NCBI GenBank assembly: GCA_905479325.1
Contig: CAJQLW010000019.1
Coordinates: forward strand, 1-64,000
From: an uncultured Flavobacteriales bacterium
GTDB lineage: Bacteria > Bacteroidota > Bacteroidia > Flavobacteriales_E > Vicingaceae
DNA length: 64,000 nucleotides
Direction of reading: 5' to 3'
Below, piece by piece: positions 26,304-34,746 of this stretch. A model generated the notes under the pieces. The model saw only the letters and a list, made by a program, of their open reading frames with translations. It was not told where the DNA came from and made no database searches. Position 1 is the first letter of the stretch. Every line of letters begins with the position of its first letter. Both the position numbers and the translations under genes were made by a program.

Positions 26304-27050
26304 CTAAGCAAGATTTAAACGCTTAAACAAACTGTCTTTATAAGATCCACCAATAGGTATTTTCTTATCTGATTTTTCAATATTTACAATTGAACTATCT
26401 ATAGAGTTAATTTTATTTAAGTTGAGGATATAGGAACGATGAACTCTCATAAAAATATCTTCTGGGAGCTTTTTCTCAATATCTTTCATGGTAGAATGTA
26501 TGGTAAATCTTTCCTTATCCGTATGAATAATCACGTAATCCTTTAATGCTTCTACAAATAAAATATTTGAGTTTTGAACTTTTACTAATTTAGAATTGGA
26601 TTTGACGTAGATATAATCAGAGGAAATAGGAGAGTTTTTAAAACTCGAAGATTCTATTCCAGATAATTTTTCTTTCTCCTTTTTAAACTTATAAAGTGCC
26701 ATCTCTATTGACGTTCTCAAGTCAATTTCTTTAAATGGTTTAATGACATAACCATATGGCTCTGTAACTTTAGCGCGTTCTATCGTTTTTTCGTCTGCAT
26801 AAGCAGTTAAAAACACGACAGGTATATCATGCTTTTTTTTAATTTCAGCTGAAGCTTCAATTCCTGAAATGTTACCAGCCAGCATAATGTCCATTAAAAC
26901 TAAATCTGGTTTATTTTCTTTTAAAAAATGAAGAGCTTTTTCACCTTTTGAAAAAGTAGCTATTACTTCGTAGCCAATTTTTTCTAAGCAAACAGATATA
27001 TCTTTTGCTACTATAGCTTCATCTTCAACAATTAATATTTTAGTTTTCAT
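26304..27050 (-). CDS. LytTR-family response regulator, probably orphaned
   Basis: 248 residues: receiver domain (1-120) with acidic pocket VEDE (8-11), phospho-acceptor Asp54 in VLMDIM, Thr in FLTAYAD and Lys in VIKPF, then a LytTR DNA-binding domain (about 145-248, IYVKSNSKLVKV, VHRSYILNLNKI). Such regulators bind paired 9-bp repeats about 21 bp apart. The cognate kinase gene immediately upstream has collapsed to a 260-bp remnant whose end overlaps this start by 11 bases, so phosphate must come from another kinase or the protein acts unphosphorylated. Confidence 0.9.
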   Translation of the reverse strand: MKTKILIVEDEAIVAKDISVCLEKIGYEVIATFSKGEKALHFLKENKPDLVLMDIMLAGNISGIEASAEIKKKHDIPVVFLTAYADEKTIERAKVTEPYGYVIKPFKEIDLRTSIEMALYKFKKEKEKLSGIESSSFKNSPISSDYIYVKSNSKLVKVQNSNILFVEALKDYVIIHTDKERFTIHSTMKDIEKKLPEDIFMRVHRSYILNLNKINSIDSSIVNIEKSDKKIPIGGSYKDSLFKRLNLA

Positions 27051-27299
27051 ACTCCTGTTTTATATCAAAGCGAATTGTAAATTTAGTTCCATTTTCTCGG
27101 TCTAATGATAACTCTCCTAAATACCTAAAAATACAACAGAAGCAATTACACCATAAAATATATTAAATTCTAAATCAGTTATATTTTTTATGAACAGTGA
27201 AAAGAAAAAGCAAAAGAACGATGCAAAGATTATTTCCAATCGAATGAGATTGATAGGAATGCGAAAAAAATTTAAAATATTAGATAAGCTATTGCTCAT
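27040..27299 (-). pseudogene. sensor histidine kinase gene with most of its interior deleted
   Basis: From the ATG at 27299, 60 codons encode two hydrophobic segments and stop at TAG near 27117. In a different frame the next bases read LGELSLDRENGTKFTIRF and a 26-codon tail ending EYEN-TAA at 27040, which is the typical final strand of a kinase ATPase domain. N-terminal membrane start and C-terminal end are thus joined with a frame change and the dimerisation, His and N/G box regions are gone. The tail overlaps the LytTR regulator start, the normal coupling of such pairs. Confidence 0.7.
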
Positions 27300-27345
27300 C
27301 TAGTTAAATGTAGTTATTCAGTTATAATGTTTAAAGTTTATTGTT

Positions 27346-28872
27346 TTAGTTATCGTACTTTATTTTTTGACCATCAATTTTTACTTCTACATCATCTTTA
27401 TAGGTTATGGTGGTTGTTTCGTTTCCAAAAGAATCAAACCATCTCCATTTACCGTCTTTTAAACCGAAACTATAACTTTCTTCTTTAATTAAATAGCCTT
27501 TTTCATTGTAGTATTTATGCTTTCCCTCGGGAGCTCCGTCAACGTAACTACCTTCAAAAGAAACTTTACCCTCAGGAAATCGATGCTCCCAATATCCGTT
27601 TCTTTCACCGTATCTGTACTTTCCCTTTTCTTGATGATCATTTAATTCGTAAAACCATTCACCCTCTTTTAGTCCATCGAAATATTCTCCCTTCGTAATT
27701 ACTGAACCATCCTTATTATATTCCTCAAAATCGCCATCTTCTATACCTTTTCTAAACTCTTCTCTGCGAAGTAAATTTCCGTTATCGTAATACCAATTCC
27801 ATTCTCCTGTAAATTTTCCATTGGCGTCATAAGATCCCTTTTGCTCTATTTTTCCTGTTGTAAAATAGTATTCCCAATTACCATATTTTTTACCATTCTT
27901 ATATGCCCCTTTCGATTTAATTTTCCCGTTTAGGTAATACTCTTCCCATTCACCTTGATAAAAACCATTAGCATCAATTATACCCTTTCTAAGTAAATAT
28001 CCATTTTTATAAATTTCTGTAGCTGAGATAGTACCATCTGAATTATAACAAGTTGAAACACCATCTTTTTTTCCTGCTTTGTTATAAACAGAAGTTGATT
28101 TTGGAGTTCCATCAGAATAATAAGTTGTATTTACATCAAAATCAGCAATGTTATTTTCATCACTTTGTTCAACACCATTTAAATAAAGAGTAGCACTCTC
28201 TAACTTTCCTTGTCTATTGTATTGTTTAACATAACCGTTCAGCTGGTCGTCTTTGTATCTGCTTTCTGTTTTTACACGTTCGTTTTCGAAATACTCTTTC
28301 CAAACTCCTTGCTTCAAACCGTTTTTATCTGTTTTATTGATTTGCTCATTGCTCACAATAAAGTTTTTACTGTAGGTTATTATTGCAGTAATTCGCCCAT
28401 CTTTGGCATACTCATACCCCACACCTTCTCTTCTTCCATTTTCATAAGGTATAGTTTTTTTCACCAAGATTTCAGCACTGTCAGGATAAAATGTTTTCGT
28501 TACTCCACTGATTACATCGTCGTTAAAAACCTCTTCTTTTACAAGTAAACAATTCTCATCGAAATGTTGATAAACACCATTTTTTTTGTTTTCTAAATAA
28601 TTGATTTTGTATTGTATATTTCCATTTTCTTTATAAAATAACCAGGTACTATCAAGTAAAAAGTTCTTTCTATTTCCTTCACTTTTCCGAAGTCCGTTTG
28701 GATAATAAGTAATCCAGTACGCATCAGGTTTTCCATTTCGTAACGTTCCTTCACTTGAAATTTTTCCGTCTTCATAAAAATAGGCCTTGTAGCTTTCTTT
28801 TGAAGAATCTACAAATTGACCAACCGAAAAAAGTGGAATTATAAAAAATAAGAAAATCATACTTTTCAACAT
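27346..28872 (-). CDS. secreted MORN_2 / YwqK-type repeat protein
   Basis: 508 residues with a signal peptide (MLKSMIFLFFIIPLFSVGQ) and then at least 15 repeats of about 23 residues of the MORN_2 kind (pattern YY-x-NGK-x-x-x-G-x-y-x-x-GkkdG-x-W), for instance EYYLNGKIKSKGAYKNGKKYG. Annotation pipelines often call these YwqK antitoxins, but no toxin is adjacent, and I regard it as a surface or periplasmic repeat protein of unknown role. The repeats fill the chain up to the last 20 residues. It is transcribed in the same direction as the kinase remnant, 46 bases away. Confidence 0.8.
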   Translation of the reverse strand: MLKSMIFLFFIIPLFSVGQFVDSSKESYKAYFYEDGKISSEGTLRNGKPDAYWITYYPNGLRKSEGNRKNFLLDSTWLFYKENGNIQYKINYLENKKNGVYQHFDENCLLVKEEVFNDDVISGVTKTFYPDSAEILVKKTIPYENGRREGVGYEYAKDGRITAIITYSKNFIVSNEQINKTDKNGLKQGVWKEYFENERVKTESRYKDDQLNGYVKQYNRQGKLESATLYLNGVEQSDENNIADFDVNTTYYSDGTPKSTSVYNKAGKKDGVSTCYNSDGTISATEIYKNGYLLRKGIIDANGFYQGEWEEYYLNGKIKSKGAYKNGKKYGNWEYYFTTGKIEQKGSYDANGKFTGEWNWYYDNGNLLRREEFRKGIEDGDFEEYNKDGSVITKGEYFDGLKEGEWFYELNDHQEKGKYRYGERNGYWEHRFPEGKVSFEGSYVDGAPEGKHKYYNEKGYLIKEESYSFGLKDGKWRWFDSFGNETTTITYKDDVEVKIDGQKIKYDN

Positions 28873-29321
28873 GATATATATTTATAATAGATTTTATTTA
28901 AATTTTAAAAAAGAATCTACTAATACTATTAAGGTGTTAATACTGTTCAAACAAATTTCGGTATTTGATTGCTTTATTGACTTATTAATATAAAATAACA
29001 CTCTATTAACAAATAATACTGTTTTAAGTATTTGAAGAGGTGAATATTTTATGAGCTATTAACAATTTATTAATAACTATAAATGCTCATAACATTAAAG
29101 TAATACACTGTGAAAAAAGGTGCATACATTGTTGGTAAGTGGCTGGTAAAATAGTGCTAACTTTAAGTGCAATCTCGTTTATAAATGTGGTTGGAATTTT
29201 TTATGGATTACACAACTTTAGATGTGAGAAGTTATGAGTTTTGTTTGAAATTAATTAACAATAGATGTTAACAGGTTACTAACATTGAATAAACTTGCAG
29301 TATAATTATAGTTTAAACAAT
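28873..29321. other. 449-base AT-rich gap without a gene
   Basis: This divergent intergenic region has very low GC and stop codons in all frames. It should hold the promoters of the MORN protein gene (minus) and rpiB (plus), but I find no convincing TTG-N19-TAnnTTTG match. No repeat or RNA fold stands out by eye. Confidence 0.5.
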
Positions 29322-29753
29322 ATGAAAATAGCAATAGGTGGCGACCATGCAGGGTTTGAGTATAAAAATGCCATAAAAAATCACTTAGAAAACTTAGGAC
29401 ATGCAATTGAGGATTTCGGACCATTTTCCGATGAAAGTTGCGATTATCCGGATATCGCTCATCCATTAGCAGAATCTGTTGAAAATGGAAAAAATGTGCT
29501 TGGAGTTGCCATTTGTGGAAGTGGAAATGGAATAAACATGACTTTAAATAAGCATCAAGAAATACGATCTGCACTTTGTTGGGAAGTTGAATTAGCATTA
29601 CTTGCAAGGCAACATAACAACGCCAATGTTTTGGCGCTACCTTCTCGGTTTATTTCTTTAGAGTTGGCTAAAGAATGTGCAGAAGCCTTTGTAAATGAAA
29701 AATTTGAAGGAGGAAGACACGAAAGAAGAGTAAATAAAATAAAACTGAAATAA
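29322..29753 (+). CDS. rpiB: ribose-5-phosphate isomerase B
   Basis: Interconverts ribulose 5-phosphate and ribose 5-phosphate in the pentose phosphate pathway. 143 residues from the ATG at 29322 (a TTG nine codons earlier precedes the strand without family support). Marks: GGDHAGFEYK (6-15), catalytic base Cys65 in AICGSGNGINM, and RQHNNANVLALPSR with His98. The family also holds allose and galactose isomerases, but the GSGNGI loop fits RpiB. The M28 peptidase starts three bases after its stop. Confidence 0.92.
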   Translation: MKIAIGGDHAGFEYKNAIKNHLENLGHAIEDFGPFSDESCDYPDIAHPLAESVENGKNVLGVAICGSGNGINMTLNKHQEIRSALCWEVELALLARQHNNANVLALPSRFISLELAKECAEAFVNEKFEGGRHERRVNKIKLK

Positions 29754-29756
29754 AGA

Positions 29757-31259
29757 ATGAAAAGAATATTTACAACGCTTTTTTTGGCTGCAACTTGTTT
29801 TGCAAGTACAGCACAAGAATTTGATGAGAACGCAGCAAAATATGCAAAAAGTATTACAGCCGGAGAGTTAAAAGAGCATTTATACATCATTGCTTCTGAT
29901 GAATTTGAGGGGAGAGAAACTGGGAAGAAAGGTCAGAAAATGGCCATGGAATACTTAATCAAAAACTTTAAGTCTTTTGGAATAAAACCAATTGACAAGT
30001 ATGAGTTTACTCAACCTTTTGATTTAATTGAGCAAACCACTACTAACATAAGTTTAACTGTAGGGAACGAAACGTATACTGTTTTAAAAGATTTCTCTAT
30101 ATCTCCTTCTATTATTCAAAAGCAAAAAATAGAAAATGATATTATAGTTATAGGTTATGGTATTGAAGAAGGTAAATACAATAATTATAAAGACTTAGAT
30201 GTTAAAGGAAAAGCTGTTTTTATAATGGATGGCTTACCAAAGAAAACAGAACTTGAAAAAGAGTGGAGCTTAAAAGAAAAAATAGATTTGGCTAAAGAAA
30301 AAGGAGCAGTTTTAATAGTATACAATAGTCCTAAGCTAAAAGATAATTTGGTAAAATATGAGCACTATTATAGCAAGCCCAAACTAGTATTGAAACAGGA
30401 CTTAAAGGCAGATGAAACAATTATTATTGCGGCAACATCAAAACTTACTGAGCAAATGCTTACTCAAGCAGGAATGAAATGGAAGAGGGTAGAAAAGAAA
30501 GGGATGAATGAGAATAACCTAGAAAAGTTAAGTTTTAAATTAGACATAGATAAACCTACTCAATATTTAAAAAGTGAAAACGTATTGGCGTTTATTCCTG
30601 GTACTGAAAAACCGGAAGAAGTAGTTGTTTTAACAGCTCATTATGATCACATAGGTGTAGAAGGAGATAAAGTGTTTAATGGAGCAGATGATGATGGAAC
30701 AGGAACTGTTACGATGCTAGAAATTGCGCAAGCATTTCAGCAAGCAGTTGCAGACAGTATGGGTCCAAAAAGAAGTATTCTAATAATGCCTGTTTCTGGC
30801 GAAGAGAAAGGTTTGTTAGGGTCTAAATATTATAGCAACAATCCTATTTTTCCGTTGGAAAATACTGTGGCTAACCTAAATGTAGATATGATTGGTAGAT
30901 ATGATGAAAACCATGAAGAGGGAGATAATTATGTATATTTAATAGGATCAGATAAGTTGAGTTCAGAGTTACACGAGGTAAGTGAAAAGGTAAATGACTT
31001 ATACAGTAAGATTGAATTAGACTATACATTCAACGATGAGAATGATCCAAACCGTTTTTACTACAGATCAGATCACTACAATTTTGCAAAGAACAATGTA
31101 CCGGTAATTTTTTATTTTAGTGGAGTACATGAAGACTACCACAAAGAAACCGATACGGTAGAGAAGATTGATTACGAAAAAACAGAAAGAATTGCTCGAC
31201 TAGTTTTTCTTACTGCTTGGGAATTAGCAAATAGAGAAGAAAAAATAAAACTAGATTAA
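29757..31259 (+). CDS. secreted M28-family zinc aminopeptidase with PA domain
   Basis: 500 residues: signal peptide (1-19, CFASTAQ), a protease-associated insert (about 95-240) and the M28 catalytic domain (about 270-500). Two zinc ions would be bound by His in TAHYDHIG, the bridging Asp in NGADDDGTG, Glu in SGEEKGLLGS, Asp in NVDMIGR and His in SGVHEDYH, all present. By family it trims N-terminal residues from peptides in the periplasm or outside the cell. It is cotranscribed with rpiB and followed by a terminator. Confidence 0.9.
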   Translation: MKRIFTTLFLAATCFASTAQEFDENAAKYAKSITAGELKEHLYIIASDEFEGRETGKKGQKMAMEYLIKNFKSFGIKPIDKYEFTQPFDLIEQTTTNISLTVGNETYTVLKDFSISPSIIQKQKIENDIIVIGYGIEEGKYNNYKDLDVKGKAVFIMDGLPKKTELEKEWSLKEKIDLAKEKGAVLIVYNSPKLKDNLVKYEHYYSKPKLVLKQDLKADETIIIAATSKLTEQMLTQAGMKWKRVEKKGMNENNLEKLSFKLDIDKPTQYLKSENVLAFIPGTEKPEEVVVLTAHYDHIGVEGDKVFNGADDDGTGTVTMLEIAQAFQQAVADSMGPKRSILIMPVSGEEKGLLGSKYYSNNPIFPLENTVANLNVDMIGRYDENHEEGDNYVYLIGSDKLSSELHEVSEKVNDLYSKIELDYTFNDENDPNRFYYRSDHYNFAKNNVPVIFYFSGVHEDYHKETDTVEKIDYEKTERIARLVFLTAWELANREEKIKLD

Positions 31260-31263
31260 AACT

Positions 31264-31291
31264 AAAAGGCCTCAAAGTTGAGGCCTTTTTT
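31264..31291 (+). terminator. rho-independent terminator after the M28 peptidase gene
   Basis: AAAAGGCCTC, six-base loop, GAGGCCTTTTTT. It lies between two convergent genes and has A and T runs on both sides, so it can work in both directions. Confidence 0.85.
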
Positions 31292-31844
31292 ATTGATACA
31301 TATCTGGTGTAACTTCTATTTCCAATAGAAAAACTCCATTTCTGTCACGGTAGTTATAGGAAATATTCGTTTTATTTTCTCTAAAAAAAACTAAGTCGGG
31401 GTTGGTTTTTACGTTGTTCACAATGCCAGGAAGTAATTCGTTTTTAATTGCCTCTAACTCCATTTGAATGTATTCCTTGGCCAAACTAACAAGTGTATAA
31501 TTGTATTGAAAAGTATTGTCAGGGAGAGCAACAGCATTGTCTAGTCGAGTTTCATTGTCTACCATCATAGGGCAGTTTTCTTTTAACTCACTTGCGGCAA
31601 CTACCAAAGCTTTGTTTAGACTAGCAGATAAGAAACGTTGGGTGGTAAAAAATGCAGCTAATAAAACTACTATGCCTAAAAGAAAAGGATACACTTTTTT
31701 AAAGGTTAGCCCAGAGCTACTGCTGCTGCTTTTTGTCGCAGCTTTTTGTTGTACTACTTTGTTTAACTCTTGACTGCATTGAGAGCAATATTTTAAACGA
31801 CTTGAATTTTCGGCGCCACAATTTTGGCAAGTTATTTTACTCAT
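31290..31844 (-). CDS. zinc-ribbon membrane protein of unknown function
   Basis: 184 residues. The N-terminus is a zinc ribbon with CQNC (6-9) and CSQC (20-23), followed by a Ser-rich linker, one transmembrane helix (about 53-71) and a soluble domain of about 110 residues that would be outside the cytoplasm. The zinc ribbon on the cytoplasmic side suggests a sensing or assembly role, as in other double-zinc-ribbon membrane proteins, but I know no close family. It leads into two tiny membrane proteins upstream in the same direction. Confidence 0.65.
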   Translation of the reverse strand: MSKITCQNCGAENSSRLKYCSQCSQELNKVVQQKAATKSSSSSSGLTFKKVYPFLLGIVVLLAAFFTTQRFLSASLNKALVVAASELKENCPMMVDNETRLDNAVALPDNTFQYNYTLVSLAKEYIQMELEAIKNELLPGIVNNVKTNPDLVFFRENKTNISYNYRDRNGVFLLEIEVTPDMYQ

Positions 31845-31855
31845 AGTTAATCTAC

Positions 31856-32053
31856 TTATTTTTCACTGTTCTTCTTCTTCTTCTTCTTTTTGTCTTGATA
31901 GTAGTCTATGGCACCCATAGATGCTCCAAAGAAAACGAAGTGAAAAAGAAATTTATATGGATTGAAAATACCATCGCTAAAGTATTCAAATGCAGCCATA
32001 CCTGCTGCAAAAATAGACCCTCTTATTAAACCATGTTTTAAATAACGATTCAT
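31856..32053 (-). CDS. small membrane protein (65 residues), paralogue of the next gene
   Basis: Two membrane helices around the motif YFSDGIFNPYKFLFHFVFFG and a Lys-rich C-terminal tail (DKKKKKKKNSEK). The 57-residue product of the neighbouring gene has the same plan, with YYDGERFNLFRFILNFVVLGG at the same place. The start ATG is at 32053, eight bases after that neighbour's stop. Function unknown. Confidence 0.6.
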   Translation of the reverse strand: MNRYLKHGLIRGSIFAAGMAAFEYFSDGIFNPYKFLFHFVFFGASMGAIDYYQDKKKKKKKNSEK

Positions 32054-32060
32054 AAGTTGC

Positions 32061-32234
32061 TTAATGTTTTTTTAGTTGCCAATACTCAAAAACAAACCAA
32101 GAGCCTCCGAGCACAACAAAGTTTAAAATAAATCGGAATAGGTTAAAACGTTCTCCATCATAGTAATCCCAGCCCGCCAACGCTAATGCATAAAATAGTC
32201 CCATAACTATAGATGCTTTAATGTGGAATTTCAT
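32061..32234 (-). CDS. small membrane protein (57 residues), paralogue of 31856-32053
   Basis: An ATG at 32234 and TAA at 32061-32063 enclose 57 codons (MKFHIKASIVMGLFYALALA...). It is hydrophobic with two predicted helices. Side by side with the 65-residue protein it shares an aromatic D-x-F-N-x-x-x-F core and the ending of helix 2 in an acidic aromatic pair (EYW versus DYY). Short spacing points to an operon of two paralogues plus the zinc-ribbon protein. Function unknown. Confidence 0.6.
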   Translation of the reverse strand: MKFHIKASIVMGLFYALALAGWDYYDGERFNLFRFILNFVVLGGSWFVFEYWQLKKH

Positions 32235-32272
32235 GCAAATCAGTTTTTGAATGTGAAAATAATGAAGAATTA

Positions 32273-32815
32273 TTAGGGAATAGAAGAAAGTCCATAAAAC
32301 ATGAAATTTTTTTCATACTTAATGAATTGAAAAATATGGTTTTGTCCCTCATGTCCTTCAGCCCATTCGTTGGTTTTGAACTTAGCTATACAGAGTTCAT
32401 ATAGAATTAGATCATCACCGTAACCGATAGGAAGGTTTTCTGACTTATAATTTAAGATTTTCCGTTTATATAAAGAAAAGTTATTGTTTTTTAATTCTTC
32501 CCACAGTTTGGCAGCCAATATCTCAGATAAGTAGCTGGAAATAAAACGATCAACAGGGATAGCATAACCATTAATACTTGAAGGGGGTGTTGAAGTAAAG
32601 CAAAGGTCACAGTTAATCTTTTTACAAGAAAGCTGCTTAATTAACAAACTATCTTTAAGTTCAAAAGATTCTTCAAATGTCTCTAAAAAAGCAACGAAAG
32701 AAGAAGAGTCTTGCCGATTTAAATGCTCAAATAGAGGGCCTTTGTTTTTTTGACTAAATAGAGTTGGGATCAGAATTAGACAAAAAATGATAAAGAATAC
32801 ATTCTGCTTATTCAC
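32273..32815 (-). CDS. exported protein of unknown function
   Basis: 180 residues starting at GTG 32815, overlapping the stop of the TlpA-like gene by eight bases. The signal peptide (about 1-21, ending PTLFSQ) is clear. The mature part has one CKKINCDLC cluster of three Cys near 65-72 that may form a disulfide or bind a metal, and is otherwise unlike any family I recognise. The overlap with a thiol-disulfide protein gene makes a redox link to those cysteines conceivable. Confidence 0.6.
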   Translation of the reverse strand: MNKQNVFFIIFCLILIPTLFSQKNKGPLFEHLNRQDSSSFVAFLETFEESFELKDSLLIKQLSCKKINCDLCFTSTPPSSINGYAIPVDRFISSYLSEILAAKLWEELKNNNFSLYKRKILNYKSENLPIGYGDDLILYELCIAKFKTNEWAEGHEGQNHIFQFIKYEKNFMFYGLSSIP

Positions 32816-34055
32816 TCAACATTTCTTTAACCAGCCCTTCCGTTTCTTTTACAAAATCAGTATAAAATTTACCCGTGCATGGTCCATAAAAACCAGTGTG
32901 AATTCTTCTAACTTTTTTGTTTTTATCAATAAAAATAGCCGTTGGGTAGCTCATAATATGATTGAGCATTGGTAGCTTTTCTGCTGCCTTATCTTCTCTT
33001 GTTGCTCCGCCCAATAAAAAGGTATAATTAGCACCGGTTTTTTCTTTCAGTTTTGCCAGGTTTTCAAAAGCTTTTTCTTCCGTTCTAGTTCGTTCAAATG
33101 CAAGTGCAATTACCTCTAAACCTTCTTTATTATATTTGTCATAAAGTGCTGAAAGGTATCTTGTTTCGTCTAAACAGTTCGGACACCAAGAGCCCATAAT
33201 TTGAACAATTATCGCTTTGTTTTCAAACCGATAATCGGCTAGTGAAACAGAATCTCCATTCGCATTCGGAAAACGAAACTCCAAACCTGTGTATCCTTCT
33301 TTTATAAACGTTAATTCATTAGGATTACGAAGCTCAACCGAGTCGTTTTTTTGCGCTATCCAGCTTTCTTTCCAATGTGTTCCTGAGTAAAAAACACCTA
33401 CTAAACCGCTGTCTGTTTGTTCCGCTTCAAACAAAAATGCATGCGACCCGTCGAACGTTGAAAGCAGCAGTTTTTTCCCGCTTACATTTCCTGCTAAATG
33501 ACGGTAATCTCCAGTTTCGGTCGCAAAAGTTCCTGTAACAGAATTGCCCTCTTGTTCAAACAGCCCAATCGCATTACTTTGGTTTTCGCTATTAGGGCTA
33601 AAAGTAACCTTATAGTTACCTCCGAAGTCTTCAGAAAAAGAGCTTTTAATGTTTGAAAAACGACTGCTTTTTCCCCACTTGGCAGCAACAGGAATACTGT
33701 AATCTGCACTTTGGTAATAATTGATCCAAACACCACTTAACGTGGAGTCAGACTCAATTTTAAGGTTAAAAACCGATTCAAAAATTGGAAGCTGCACAAA
33801 AAGAGAGTCATTTATCTGCTCTATTTCTGTTACTTCAATAACTTCTTCCGCATTGAAAATTTGCATTTTAAAAGAACCATTTTCTTCTTTTAAATCGAAT
33901 TGAAAGGGAAGAGTTTTACCATCTACTAAACTCATTTCCATTTTCCACAACCCTTCTTTTAAAACGTTTTTTGCCGGTACATCAGGTTTACTTGAACCGC
34001 TGCAGGCTCCAATAAATAGCGCTAAACCAATACTACTTAAAAAGTTCCATTTCAT
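32808..34055 (-). CDS. lipoprotein with C-terminal TlpA-like thioredoxin domain
   Basis: 415 residues. Lipobox IGAC ends at Cys18, so the protein is anchored in the envelope. Residues about 30-235 form two beta-rich repeats of a kind found ahead of thioredoxin domains in Bacteroidota (DUF4369-like), and residues about 260-410 are a TlpA/ResA thioredoxin fold with the active site WCPNC (290-294). It should reduce or exchange disulfides in exported proteins, for example during cytochrome maturation. The start codon is the ATG at 34055. Confidence 0.85.
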   Translation of the reverse strand: MKWNFLSSIGLALFIGACSGSSKPDVPAKNVLKEGLWKMEMSLVDGKTLPFQFDLKEENGSFKMQIFNAEEVIEVTEIEQINDSLFVQLPIFESVFNLKIESDSTLSGVWINYYQSADYSIPVAAKWGKSSRFSNIKSSFSEDFGGNYKVTFSPNSENQSNAIGLFEQEGNSVTGTFATETGDYRHLAGNVSGKKLLLSTFDGSHAFLFEAEQTDSGLVGVFYSGTHWKESWIAQKNDSVELRNPNELTFIKEGYTGLEFRFPNANGDSVSLADYRFENKAIIVQIMGSWCPNCLDETRYLSALYDKYNKEGLEVIALAFERTRTEEKAFENLAKLKEKTGANYTFLLGGATREDKAAEKLPMLNHIMSYPTAIFIDKNKKVRRIHTGFYGPCTGKFYTDFVKETEGLVKEMLSE

Positions 34056-34092
34056 TTTGAACTGCTTTTAAAACAAGCTTTTGAGCTTCAAC

Positions 34093-34746
34093 TTACTTGC
34101 TTAGTTCCTCCTTGGTTTTCTTGTTATCATCAATAAACTTCGATTTTTCTTTGATTTTAGCTTCTGCCTCTTTTATTTCCTTTTTAGCATTTTCTATATT
34201 TTCTTTGGCGTCTTGTATTTCTTTTGTCGCCTTTTCATGGTCTTTTTCAGCGCCTTCTAAATCTTTAACCAAATCTTCTACAAGCTTGTTTTGCTCCTTT
34301 AAGTAATCCTCTGTCGCTTCTTTCGACATTTCGTTGGCAAAGTTTCTTACAATACTTTTAGCTGCCGTGTAGCCTGCAAGGTCAGATTCAGCACTCATTG
34401 ATATGCCATTTTTTATAAAAATTACAACCAATTCGTGTTCTTGCTCGGTTGATTTTCTTACTTCAGCAACAACCTCTATAGGGTTAGAATCTATGGATTC
34501 GATTTTTACTCCTGTAGCAGTAAGAGTCGACTTTTTTATCTTTACATCGCCGTCAAAGTCTTTCATTTTCGACTACCACTCATTAATAATATCCTTTTCA
34601 GAGGCCCTGTTTATTTTAGTGCTCAATGCATTTCCGCTTTCCTCGCCAACAGTGGCGGTTTTGTTCACTACTGAGGTTGCTTCTTGAGCTATCGTTGGTA
34701 AGCTAATTGCTAAAAATCCGCTTACTATAATGTGTTTTATATTCAT
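34093..34746 (-). pseudogene. exported coiled-coil protein gene interrupted by an in-frame TAG
   Basis: From the ATG at 34746 the frame encodes a signal peptide (MNIKHIIVSGFLAISLPTIAQ) and 57 codons up to INEW, then TAG at 34573-34575, and goes on in the same frame as SKMKDFDGDVKIKKSTLTATG to the stop at 34093. The second part has about 80 residues of Lys/Glu-rich coiled coil (LVKDLEGAEKDHEKATKEI). One base change would restore a 217-residue secreted protein. The ATG overlaps the DUF502 stop (ATGA). The part after the TAG could be translated from the ATG at 34566 but without a signal peptide. Confidence 0.75.

Noticed and set aside
27346-28872. YwqK-type antitoxin of a toxin-antitoxin system
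   Set aside because: It is secreted, very long, and no toxin lies beside it.
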